Below are positions 44,971 to 51,542 of a stretch of 64,000 nucleotides of DNA, one piece after another. The notes under the pieces are model-generated. The model was not told where the DNA came from. It saw only the letters and a program-made list of their open reading frames with translations, and made no database searches. This stretch comes from [Bacillus] selenitireducens MLS10. GTDB taxonomy: Bacteria > Bacillota > Bacilli > Bacillales > Salisediminibacteriaceae. Position 1 is the first letter of the stretch; each line of letters opens with the position of its first letter. The translations under genes and the position numbers were made by a program. The stretch lies in contig NC_014219.1 in the NCBI RefSeq assembly GCF_000093085.1, forward strand, positions 2,596,384 to 2,660,383, in the 5' to 3' direction.

Positions 44971-46108
44971 CCTCATCCATATAATCGCCATATCCTTTTT
45001 CCTCCATCTCATCAAGAGGAATAAACGTCATGGCAGCCGAGTTCATACAATAACGGAGCCCGGTCGGTTCCGGGCCGTCTTCGAATACGTGGCCAAGATG
45101 TGAATCGCCATAAAGGCTCCGGATCTCAGTTCTAGTATAAAATAGGGTGTTATCCTCTTCTTCCGTTAGAAAATGAGGATCAATCGGTTGAGTAAAGCTT
45201 GGCCAACCGGTTTTTGAATCGTACTGATCCCGTGAACTGAAAAGTGGTTCACCACTGACCCGATCCACATAGATCCCGTCCTCATAGTGATCCCAGTACT
45301 GATTTCGGTAGGCAGGTTCCGTACCGTCTTCCTGTGTCACTTCGTATTCAATAGGAGTCAGCATCTCCTTCAGTTCTTCATCTGTATACGTAACACCATA
45401 TAACCCTTCATACTCACCGACGGATTGAGATTCAGGAATATCGTACCGTTCTTCACCCCACACTTCATCAAGAAAATCATCACGCCCTGAACTTGACCGG
45501 TACATTCGGTACCGGACGGGATTTTCCTGATAAAATTTCTGATGGTAATCTTCGGCCAGGTAAAAAACATCCGCAGACCGGACTGGTGTGACGATCGGGC
45601 TGTCGAAACGGTTCTCTTCATCAAGTGCAGCAATCGATTCTTCTGCTGCGGCTTTCTGATGCTCATCATGATAAAAAACGGCTGTGGAATACTGATATCC
45701 GCGGTCTACAAACTGTCCGCCATCATCTGTCGGATCGATTTGCCGCCAAAATACGGACAGAATCGTCTCATAGGTTACGAGCGACGGGTCATACCTGATC
45801 TGAACTGCCTCTACGTGATCGGTTTGTCCGGAAGCAACATCTTCATAGGACGGATACGCTTCTGAACCTCCTGTATAGCCGACATAGACATCCAAAACCC
45901 CTTCAAGTTCATCAAAAGGCTTTTCCATACACCAGAAACAGCCTCCTGCAAAGGTGGCAAGTTCTCCTTCTGTATGATCTTCAGCTGTTACAGAACGATC
46001 ACTCCCTGACGATTTATGGAAAGCTGCCTCATAGGCAATCTGCCCGACAGGAATCAGTGCAAGGATGAAAATAGCCGCTATCCCCAGCAATAGTCTTTTT
46101 TTTATCAC
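44960..46108 (-). CDS. msrAB: Membrane-anchored methionine sulfoxide reductase MsrA-MsrB fusion
   Basis: A 382-residue repair enzyme for both epimers of methionine sulfoxide. An N-terminal membrane helix (about residues 3-25) and a linker precede the MsrA domain with catalytic C57 in GGCFWCMEK, and the MsrB domain with [13 protein letters not shown] and the catalytic Cys in RYCMNSAAM. The zinc CxxC pairs of some MsrB proteins are absent. The anchor places it on the outer face of the membrane, so it would repair exported proteins. GTG at 46108 has AAAGGG at 8 nt. The 3' end overlaps the DUF3006 gene. Confidence 0.92.
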   Translation of the reverse strand: MIKKRLLLGIAAIFILALIPVGQIAYEAAFHKSSGSDRSVTAEDHTEGELATFAGGCFWCMEKPFDELEGVLDVYVGYTGGSEAYPSYEDVASGQTDHVEAVQIRYDPSLVTYETILSVFWRQIDPTDDGGQFVDRGYQYSTAVFYHDEHQKAAAEESIAALDEENRFDSPIVTPVRSADVFYLAEDYHQKFYQENPVRYRMYRSSSGRDDFLDEVWGEERYDIPESQSVGEYEGLYGVTYTDEELKEMLTPIEYEVTQEDGTEPAYRNQYWDHYEDGIYVDRVSGEPLFSSRDQYDSKTGWPSFTQPIDPHFLTEEEDNTLFYTRTEIRSLYGDSHLGHVFEDGPEPTGLRYCMNSAAMTFIPLDEMEEKGYGDYMDEVTS

Positions 46109-46225
46109 GATGATCACCCTTTCGTGTTGTTATACACAGTATAATGTGCTCGAAGAAAAAAGAAAAACGAAATGCTTTGACCCCTTCGTATAAGATGGAT
46201 TAGAATGGAAAAGAGGTGAAGAAAA

Positions 46226-47137
46226 GTGACAAAAAAGACTGCGTACATACTCGTGATTATCGGAGCAGCCCTTTGGGGAACGACCGGCCTGTTTGTTCAG
46301 CAATTAAATGCCATCGGGTTTACACCTTGGGAGACCGTTGGGATCCGCTTGACCTTTTCTGCAGTGCTGATTCTGCTTTTTCTCGGCATCTTTAAACCGG
46401 CCATGTTACGTATCCAGCTGAGTCACCTGCCCTACTTTATCGGAACAGGGATTATCAGCATTGCCTTTTTTAATTTTTTCTTCTTTACAGTCATTGATGA
46501 AGCCAACCTTTCCTTGGCCGTTGTGCTTTTATACACAGGACCTGTATTCGTTACGATTCTTTCGAGGCTCTTTTTCAAGGAACCGTTCACAGGAGCAAAG
46601 GGCCTTGCACTTTTCCTAATGCTTCTCGGATGTGCTCTAACCGTCGAGCTGTTGCCTTATGGGACAATGCCTGATGGCTGGAGGATTGTCCTTTACGGAT
46701 TGTTATCCGGCTTTTTTTATGCCCTCTACAGCATATTTGGCAAGTCCGTCAGCCGTCATTATCACAGCTTAACGATCACGGCCTATTCCATGGTGACCGG
46801 ATCCGTATTTCTGATGCTGAGCAGTACGCTCTTGCATGAACCTGTCCGTCTCATTCAACCCGAGGTTCTCCTGAACGGTTTCGGCATTGCCCTTTTCGCA
46901 ACGGTATCCGCTTATGTACTCTATACATTTGGACTCACCTACGTGGAATCAAGCCGGGCATCCATCCTTTCCACGATGGAACCCGTGGTTGCCATCATCA
47001 TCGGGGTAATGATATTCGGGGATCAGTTAAACAGTTGGCAGGCCCTAGGCTTTGTCCTCGTTTTACTGTCTGTTGCAGTCACGGTGTACAGAAAAAAATC
47101 ACCCGTTGAAAAAGAAGTAATCCGTCAATTAGGCTGA
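46226..47137 (+). CDS. EamA/DMT-family transporter
   Basis: A 303-residue drug/metabolite transporter with ten membrane helices in two EamA repeats (GAALWGTTGLFVQQL at the start and FATVSAYVLYTFGLTYVESS with ASILSTMEPVVAIIIG in the second). The substrate is unknown; similar proteins export amino acids or other small metabolites. GTG start follows AGAGGTGAAG. Single gene, followed by a strong terminator. Confidence 0.9.
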   Translation: MTKKTAYILVIIGAALWGTTGLFVQQLNAIGFTPWETVGIRLTFSAVLILLFLGIFKPAMLRIQLSHLPYFIGTGIISIAFFNFFFFTVIDEANLSLAVVLLYTGPVFVTILSRLFFKEPFTGAKGLALFLMLLGCALTVELLPYGTMPDGWRIVLYGLLSGFFYALYSIFGKSVSRHYHSLTITAYSMVTGSVFLMLSSTLLHEPVRLIQPEVLLNGFGIALFATVSAYVLYTFGLTYVESSRASILSTMEPVVAIIIGVMIFGDQLNSWQALGFVLVLLSVAVTVYRKKSPVEKEVIRQLG

Positions 47138-47176
47138 ATCACTGACGAAGAGAGTATCTTGATCAGACGAAGCAAA

Positions 47177-47219
47177 CAAAAAAGAGCGTCCCTGTATCTT
47201 CACAGGGACGCTCTTTTGT
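47177..47219. terminator. Bidirectional terminator between the EamA gene and a small ORF
   Basis: AAAAGAGCGTCCCTG pairs with CAGGGACGCTCTTTT around a short loop, with A-rich and T-rich flanks, 40 nt after the transporter stop and 7 nt beyond the convergent small ORF stop. Confidence 0.92.
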
Positions 47220-47225
47220 TTGCGC

Positions 47226-47372
47226 TTAAAAAAATAAGTAAGAAGGTTGGCTTTCCTGCTCTTTTGCTTTCATCAGTTCCTTGTCCTCATCTCGCACCAT
47301 CATTTCCTCTGTGTGCATACGCTGTACATCTGACAGAAAATCATGAAAATTAACCTCTCTTCGCTTTTGCAT
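47226..47372 (-). CDS. Small 48-residue protein, unknown function
   Basis: An ORF of 48 codons beginning MQKRREVNFHDFLSDVQRMH and ending SQPSYLFF, rich in charged residues (Glu, Asp, Lys, Arg) and Met, with no membrane helix. AAAGGAGG lies 8 nt upstream of the ATG, and a terminator follows 7 nt after the TAA, so it has the layout of a real gene. An upstream palindrome (47420-47435) may be its operator. No family recognised. Confidence 0.65.
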   Translation of the reverse strand: MQKRREVNFHDFLSDVQRMHTEEMMVRDEDKELMKAKEQESQPSYLFF

Positions 47373-47419
47373 GGAAAGCATCCTCCTTTAATTGTTTTAT
47401 AACAGAATTTATTTTATAA

Positions 47420-47435
47420 CTGTATACTAATACAG
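47420..47435. promoter_or_regulatory. Palindrome upstream of the 48-residue gene
   Basis: CTGTATACTAATACAG has perfect 6-bp arms around ACTA, 48 nt upstream of the small ORF start in very AT-rich DNA. Regulator unknown. Confidence 0.35.
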
Positions 47436-47565
47436 AGTTTCCTTTATGTCAACGATTATTTTTATGAAAATCACGATTTTGTTTTTTCAATTACATCTGA
47501 AAGACTTTCATGGGCTAAAAATCCCTCCATGCCGGCTATTTATTTGAAAATCATCTCCCTGAAAC

Positions 47566-47593
47566 TAAAGAACAGACGATGCTCTGCCGATAT
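47566..47593 (+). promoter_or_regulatory. Sigma-D (flagellar) type promoter
   Basis: TAAA at 47566-47569 and GCCGATAT at 47586-47593 are separated by 16 nt. The -10 is a perfect match to the B. subtilis sigma-D consensus (TAAA-N14-16-GCCGATAT). It lies 29 nt upstream of the start codon of the following gene. Confidence 0.8.
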
Positions 47594-47622
47594 ATATATA
47601 AAAGAATGAGGAGTTGGCAACC

Positions 47623-48237
47623 ATGGAAATTACAACACTATCCACCCATGTTGTCCCGTCCGCACCGTCCAAGGCACCGTCATCAGAGAATAAAGCCGTT
47701 CATAAAGACACAGAACAAACCCCAAAACAGCAAACAGAAACGTACTCACCGTCAAAAAGACCGCCCGTAAAAGAGATGTCTGCAGAAGAGCGAGAATCAT
47801 ACATTGAAGAATTGAGACAGAAATCTGAAAAACACTTTGAATCCTTAAAAAACCTCGTCAGGAAAATGCTCGAAAAACAGGGATTCAGCTTTCAGGATGT
47901 TCAGGATGGCAAGATTGATTGGGATACCTTTGAAGTCGATGAAGCAACCAGGGCTGAAGCAGCGGCTAATATTGCTGAAGATGGACCGTTTGGGGTTGAA
48001 GCGACGAGTAACCGGATTGTCAATTTTGCGATTGCACTTTCCGGAGGAGATGTTGAAAAACTGGGGATTTTGCGAGAAGCTATTGATGAAGGATTCAAGG
48101 CAGTGAAAGACATCTTCGGGGAACTCCCGGAAATTTCTTTGGAAACCCAGCGTGTGATTCATGAAAAATTAGACCAGTGGGAAAAAGAGCAGCGAGGACA
48201 GGATCAACCTGAACCTGAAAAGACAGTTGTTTCATAA
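47623..48237 (+). CDS. DUF5610-like protein under a sigma-D-type promoter
   Basis: A 204-residue soluble protein. A disordered Ser/Pro/Lys-rich N-terminus (residues 1-45) is followed by a charged helical region (SAEERESYIEELRQKSEKHF) and a domain with NRIVNFAIALSGGDVEKL, GFKAVKDIFGELPEIS and RVIHEKLDQWEKE. This pattern resembles what I remember of DUF5610, whose function is unknown; the assignment is tentative. The ATG at 47623 follows GAGGAG at 8 nt. The upstream sigma-D-type promoter places it in the motility/autolysis regulon. Confidence 0.7.
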   Translation: MEITTLSTHVVPSAPSKAPSSENKAVHKDTEQTPKQQTETYSPSKRPPVKEMSAEERESYIEELRQKSEKHFESLKNLVRKMLEKQGFSFQDVQDGKIDWDTFEVDEATRAEAAANIAEDGPFGVEATSNRIVNFAIALSGGDVEKLGILREAIDEGFKAVKDIFGELPEISLETQRVIHEKLDQWEKEQRGQDQPEPEKTVVS

Positions 48238-48258
48238 CAACCGATCACTTTCTTATAG

Positions 48259-48432
48259 GTTCTGTTAAAGCCTGTTGTTGATATTTACAGTTTGAATGAG
48301 CGACAGGCGGCAACACGTGCGGGAAAAGCGCAGACCGAAGATCCACTTTCGCAAAGCGAAAGTCAGCTGAGACAAGTCCGAGGTAAGTGTCCGCCGTAAG
48401 CGAGTAAAAACAACTATGAACTTTAACATTGC
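48259..48432. repeat. Foldback intergenic repeat (MITE-like)
   Basis: About 170 bp bounded by TGTTAAAG (48263-48270) and its inverse CTTTAACA (48421-48428), with further imperfect complementarity inward (TGTTGTTGATATTTAC against GTAAAAACAAC). It contains a perfect internal hairpin ACTTTCGCAAAGCGAAAGT (48344-48362). No ORF. The ends and the GC-richer body resemble the short dispersed repeats common in Bacillaceae genomes; no second copy is visible in this window. Confidence 0.5.
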
Positions 48433-48440
48433 CTTCATAT

Positions 48441-48480
48441 AAAGAAACGGAGCCGCATCAATTTGCAGCTCCGTTTCTTT
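48441..48480. terminator. Terminator of mtnU
   Basis: AAAGAAACGGAGC pairs perfectly with GCTCCGTTTCTTT around a 14-nt loop, 8 nt after the mtnU stop. Symmetric flanks allow use from both strands. Confidence 0.85.
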
Positions 48481-48487
48481 GATCTTG

Positions 48488-49282
48488 TCAGTTTAATTTA
48501 TAGAATGCCGGCCGTCTGTCTTCAAATACCGGAATCCGTTTTCGAACCGATTTGGATTCTTGCAAATCAATGTCGATCATCAGAATTTCTTCTCGGTCTT
48601 CACTCGCCTTCAAAAGAACCTTCCCCCATGGATCAATGACCATTGACGTACCACCAAAGACATTATCAGGATCTGCACCGACACGATTGCACGCAACAAT
48701 ATAGCATTGATTCTCAATCGCCCTGCTCGTCAAAAGAGCAGTCCAGTGATCAATCCTCGCATGCGGCCATTCAGCAACAACAAAAAAAACTTCCGCTTCT
48801 TTTAAAGCATGATGCCTGACCCACTCAGGAAAGCGGATATCATAGCAAATCATGCCCGTACACGGCACATCTTCAAGGGTAAAAAAACCGTCTCCGGTCC
48901 CCTCGCTTAAATATTTATCCTCATTCATTAATCGAAACAGATGAAGTTTACTGTATGCCTTCACCTGCTCCCCACTGCGATCAATCACTGGCATTGTATT
49001 GTAATAGGAGCCGTTTTGATGATCAGCTAAGGAACCTCCGACAACCATCACATCATGTTCGAGTGCCAAATTTTTCAGAAATGCCAACATTGCCGACTGG
49101 CTCTCTGCACAAATCTCAGGCAGTCTTGATAAATCATAGCCGGACGACCACAACTCAGGCAGGACGAGAACATCCACCTCGTCCATCGTCACGTTTCTTA
49201 TTTTATCTTCAATCTTCGCTTTATTCTTCCACGGATCTCCATATACAACGTCAATCTGCAGGATCAGAATCTTCCATTTCAT
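48488..49282 (-). CDS. mtnU: Carbon-nitrogen hydrolase, MtnU/YkrU-like omega-amidase
   Basis: A 264-residue nitrilase-superfamily enzyme. The Glu-Lys-Cys triad is visible: E in LPELWSSGYDL, K in YSKLHLFRL and C in GMICYDIRFPEW. Sequence is close to B. subtilis MtnU (YkrU), proposed to deamidate alpha-ketoglutaramate or 2-oxo-methylthiobutyramide in methionine salvage. Other mtn genes are not adjacent; mtnN is 5.4 kb away. ATG at 49282 follows GGGAGGG at 7 nt, with a GTG directly before it. Confidence 0.87.
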   Translation of the reverse strand: MKWKILILQIDVVYGDPWKNKAKIEDKIRNVTMDEVDVLVLPELWSSGYDLSRLPEICAESQSAMLAFLKNLALEHDVMVVGGSLADHQNGSYYNTMPVIDRSGEQVKAYSKLHLFRLMNEDKYLSEGTGDGFFTLEDVPCTGMICYDIRFPEWVRHHALKEAEVFFVVAEWPHARIDHWTALLTSRAIENQCYIVACNRVGADPDNVFGGTSMVIDPWGKVLLKASEDREEILMIDIDLQESKSVRKRIPVFEDRRPAFYKLN

Positions 49283-49574
49283 CACTGTCCCTCCCTTTAT
49301 TTCAATTGATTATTCTATCTGCATCATCGCACGTTGTCAGTCTTTCGTCAAAACCGGCTGGGTATCCATCGTGACCCAAAGGGAAAAGAAAAATGAATAA
49401 TATTTAAATTGGGGGTATCTTTTTTCAACATTATACGTTATAGTAGTACTTAGCTGTTTGACGTTCGGATAAATTTCAAGTAAGAAAGACTTTTAACAAG
49501 GATTCCTCTTGAATGTTTAAATGAAGAGCTCAATAGTAATAAAACGTGGCAACCCCACACAGGAGGATTTTTTC
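49283..49574 (+). other. Intergenic region and long leader of the cold-shock gene
   Basis: The 292 bp upstream of csp hold no gene. AT-rich blocks at 49430-49444 (TTATACGTTATAGT) look promoter-like but have no clear -35. If transcription starts there, the leader would be about 130 nt, as is usual for cold-shock genes whose leaders act as temperature-sensitive translation controls. AGGAGG is at 49561-49566. Confidence 0.4.
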
Positions 49575-49772
49575 ATGACTCAAGGTACAGTAAAATGGTT
49601 TAATGCAGAAAAAGGTTTCGGTTTCATCGAAGTAGAAGGACAGGACGATGTATTCGTACATTTCTCCGCGATCCAAGGCGAAGGCTTCAAGACTCTTGAA
49701 GAAGGCCAAGCAGTTACTTTCGACATCGAGCAGGGTCAGCGTGGACCACAAGCTGCTAACGTTCAAAAGTAA
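49575..49772 (+). CDS. csp: Cold-shock protein (CspA/CspB family)
   Basis: A 65-residue nucleic-acid-binding OB-fold protein that acts as RNA chaperone. RNP1 (KGFGFIEVE) and RNP2 ([10 protein letters not shown]) motifs are intact, starting [19 protein letters not shown] at 49575 has AGGAGG at 8 nt; the 18-codon upstream extension of the open frame covers the leader and is not used. Which csp paralogue it represents cannot be told. Confidence 0.96.
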   Translation: MTQGTVKWFNAEKGFGFIEVEGQDDVFVHFSAIQGEGFKTLEEGQAVTFDIEQGQRGPQAANVQK

Positions 49773-49781
49773 TGAATGATA

Positions 49782-49807
49782 AAAAGATCCCTTTCGAGGG
49801 ATCTTTT
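49782..49807 (+). terminator. Terminator of csp
   Basis: AAAAGATCCCT pairs with AGGGATCTTTT around a 3-4-nt loop and is followed by TTTC; 10 nt after the stop. Confidence 0.93.
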
Positions 49808-49881
49808 TTCTTTTGCTCAGATCATCAAGGTGTCCGGTCTCTTCCCGCACTATCATAAAGGCTTCAGAAACCATCACGAAA

Positions 49882-49923
49882 CATAAAAAAGAGGACCGCA
49901 TCCTGATGGATGTGATCCTCTTT
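49882..49923 (-). terminator. Terminator of the HesB-like selenoprotein gene
   Basis: On the minus strand AAAGAGGATCACATCC and GGATGCGGTCCTCTTT form a 16-bp stem with two mismatches around a 4-nt loop, followed by TTTTTTATG. Located 34 nt after the stop, it marks a real transcript end for a gene that conventional ORF calling would miss. Confidence 0.88.
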
Positions 49924-49956
49924 ACGCATAATCCTTACGAATCATGCGTTCTGTTA

Positions 49957-50241
49957 TCAGCAGCAGTCACTTTCATTACCTGTCATGACAAGTCCGCTTC
50001 CCTGCGGGGTTTCCTGGTAGTCCAGGGCCATGTTTGACGTCTGTCCGTGTACGTGCTGTTCGAATGCAACTTTGATCCCGTTGATCTCTTCAACAATGTC
50101 AGTCTGTGACGGCTCATCCAGAGCCAGTCCTAATTGGGGACCGCCTCAGCCCATTCCCGCTACGTAGACTTTAATGTTTGATGCATTGTTCTCATCCAGA
50201 ATATTCTGGATGAAATCTTTTGCCTTGTCAGTAATATTCAT
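49957..50241 (-). CDS. HesB/IscA-like selenoprotein with in-frame UGA (Sec32)
   Basis: Read through one TGA (50148-50146), this frame gives 94 residues: MNITDKAKDFIQNILDENNA at the start, then VYVAGMG-U-GGPQLGLALDEP, a middle NGIKVAFEQHV and an end GNESDCC. This is a HesB-like (Fe-S biogenesis fold) small protein in which the first conserved Cys position is selenocysteine and two Cys close the chain, like the three-cysteine set of A-type Fe-S carriers. AGGTGAG precedes the ATG, a SECIS-like hairpin follows the TGA and a terminator ends the unit. Stop TGA is backed by TAA. Role in Fe-S or redox/sulfur chemistry is inference. Alternative: a disrupted pseudogene, unlikely given the intact flanking motifs. 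Confidence 0.88.
50108..50129 (-). promoter_or_regulatory. Bacterial SECIS-like hairpin
   Basis: In the mRNA, GAC pairs with GUC, a single U bulges out, GGCUC pairs with GAGCC, and the apical loop is UGGAU. Twenty-five nucleotides separate the UGA from the loop. A bulged U, an apical loop with G among the first two bases, and this spacing are the features SelB recognises in known bacterial SECIS elements. An alternative stem (CGGUCC with GGACUG) overlaps it and lies too close to the UGA. Confidence 0.8.
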
Positions 50242-50260
50242 AATCTCACCTCATCTTTAT

Positions 50261-50278
50261 TATACCTATAAGGGTATA
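50261..50278. promoter_or_regulatory. CsoR/CstR-like palindrome over the selenoprotein promoter
   Basis: TATACCTATAAGGGTATA has perfect 6-bp arms (TATACC, GGTATA) around TATAAG. It overlaps a -10-like TATAAT (minus strand, 50264-50259), 20-37 nt upstream of the start codon. Palindromes of the form ATACC...GGGTAT are typical of CsoR-family repressors (Cu(I) or persulfide sensing). No such repressor gene is in the window. Confidence 0.5.
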
Positions 50279-50368
50279 GTATCACATAGTGGTTTGCCTT
50301 TCAACCATTATAATCATCCGAAATGTGTCCGTCAATCAAAATCTGATGTTTTAAGTCCTGCCTCCCGC

Positions 50369-51289
50369 TTATTTCAGGCCTTCCGCAAACACATCTGCGT
50401 TATGCCTGATCATATCGATATACGTTTCCGCTCCTGAACCTTCAAGTCCAACTGCATCCGTGTAGACTTCACCGGCTATCGGAACATCGGTATTTTCTGA
50501 TACGGTTTCCATGTATCGATTATCGACCGTTGTCTCAACGAAGAGCGCAGGTATATCCTGCTCCCTTACCAGATCAATAACGGCGTTAATTTGCCCCGTT
50601 GTTCCTTCTTCACCAGAATTAATTTCCCAAATACCTGCGGTTTGAAAGCCATAATCCTCTCCAAAATATTTAAAAGCATTTTCACTCACAACAACGATAC
50701 GGTTCTCTTCAGGGATCTGATCCAATGTTTCATCGACGTACTCAAGAAGATTGTCGATTTCATCAAGATAGGCCTCTGCGTTGGCTTCAAATTCATCCGC
50801 ATGTTCAGGAAAACGTTCGGTTACATCAGCCAGGATATTGGCAATATAAACCTCAGCATTCTTCGGGCTGAGCCATGCATGCGGATCGACGCCGTCTTCT
50901 CCATCAAGAGGAATCTCCGTCACACCGTCAGAAAGTGAAACAATTTCAGTGTTCCCGGTGTTTTCTACGAGTCTTTCAATCCATTCTTCAAGTCCCATCC
51001 CATTCGTATAGAAAACATCCGCATCAGTAACATTCCGGAAGTCACTTGGAACCGGTTCATATTCATGAGGCTCTTCTCCAATCGGTACAAGATAATCAAC
51101 CTCACCCAAATCTCCGATCACCTGGCTGACAAAATCGGCTGTAATTGAAAAACTGGTGGTGACATAAATTTCGTTATCATGACTTGCCTGTTCATTATGT
51201 TCTTCGTTAACCGGTTCGTTCTCATCCGCTCCACACGCACTCATGATCAAAAAGAACGGGACCCCGATTAATATTTTAGATACACGCAT
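50369..51289 (-). CDS. Metal ABC transporter substrate-binding lipoprotein (ZnuA/PsaA family)
   Basis: A 306-residue cluster A-I solute-binding protein. The lipobox is MSAC (C19). Metal ligands are seen as H in GEEPHEYEP, H in VDPHAWLSP, E in VVVSENAFKYF and D in VYTDAVG. This His-His-Glu-Asp set is that of Mn2+-type proteins such as PsaA rather than the three-His Zn2+ set, and there is no His-rich loop. Permease and ATPase genes are not adjacent, so it is an orphan component. ATG at 51289 follows GGAGG; a strong sigma-A promoter is upstream. Confidence 0.88.
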   Translation of the reverse strand: MRVSKILIGVPFFLIMSACGADENEPVNEEHNEQASHDNEIYVTTSFSITADFVSQVIGDLGEVDYLVPIGEEPHEYEPVPSDFRNVTDADVFYTNGMGLEEWIERLVENTGNTEIVSLSDGVTEIPLDGEDGVDPHAWLSPKNAEVYIANILADVTERFPEHADEFEANAEAYLDEIDNLLEYVDETLDQIPEENRIVVVSENAFKYFGEDYGFQTAGIWEINSGEEGTTGQINAVIDLVREQDIPALFVETTVDNRYMETVSENTDVPIAGEVYTDAVGLEGSGAETYIDMIRHNADVFAEGLK

Positions 51290-51312
51290 AATATTTACCT
51301 CCATCTATAATT

Positions 51313-51328
51313 GTTTACCTTGTGCAAC
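51313..51328. promoter_or_regulatory. DtxR/MntR-like site
   Basis: GTTTACCTTGTGCAAC is an imperfect palindrome lying just downstream of the -10 of the metal-binding lipoprotein gene, where a repressor would block transcription. It resembles MntR boxes in having an A/T-rich arm, a CCTT-type core and a TGCAA-type arm, but several positions differ. Confidence 0.35.
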
Positions 51329-51338
51329 TTTATTATTA

Positions 51339-51367
51339 AATATAATGGATTTAATCATTTTAGTCAA
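51339..51367 (-). promoter_or_regulatory. Sigma-A promoter of the metal-binding lipoprotein gene
   Basis: TTGACT (51367-51362) and TATATT (51344-51339) on the minus strand are separated by exactly 17 nt, 50 nt upstream of the start codon. Confidence 0.8.
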
Positions 51368-51542
51368 GAAAGAAGATAGTAAACTACTTTGCAACTTTTA
51401 TCCTGTATACCGATCAGCCAACAAACTAAAAGCATGAGTCATGTTGCGTCATGCACGATTGGTATTTTTTTGATAGACTGAAAGCGTATCATCAGTTTTC
51501 TGTACCGGTTACCCACAACACGCTCACAAGGAGGCAACGCAC

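Noticed and set aside
50126-50144. Alternative hairpin CGGUCC/GGACUG as the SECIS
   Set aside because: Its loop is only about 8 nt from the UGA, too close for SelB decoding, and it lacks the bulged U; the downstream hairpin fits better.
49957-50241. HesB-like frame as a pseudogene broken by a stop codon
   Set aside because: The domain is intact on both sides of the TGA, the ribosome site and terminator are kept, the TGA sits at the conserved Cys position and a SECIS-like hairpin follows at the right distance.
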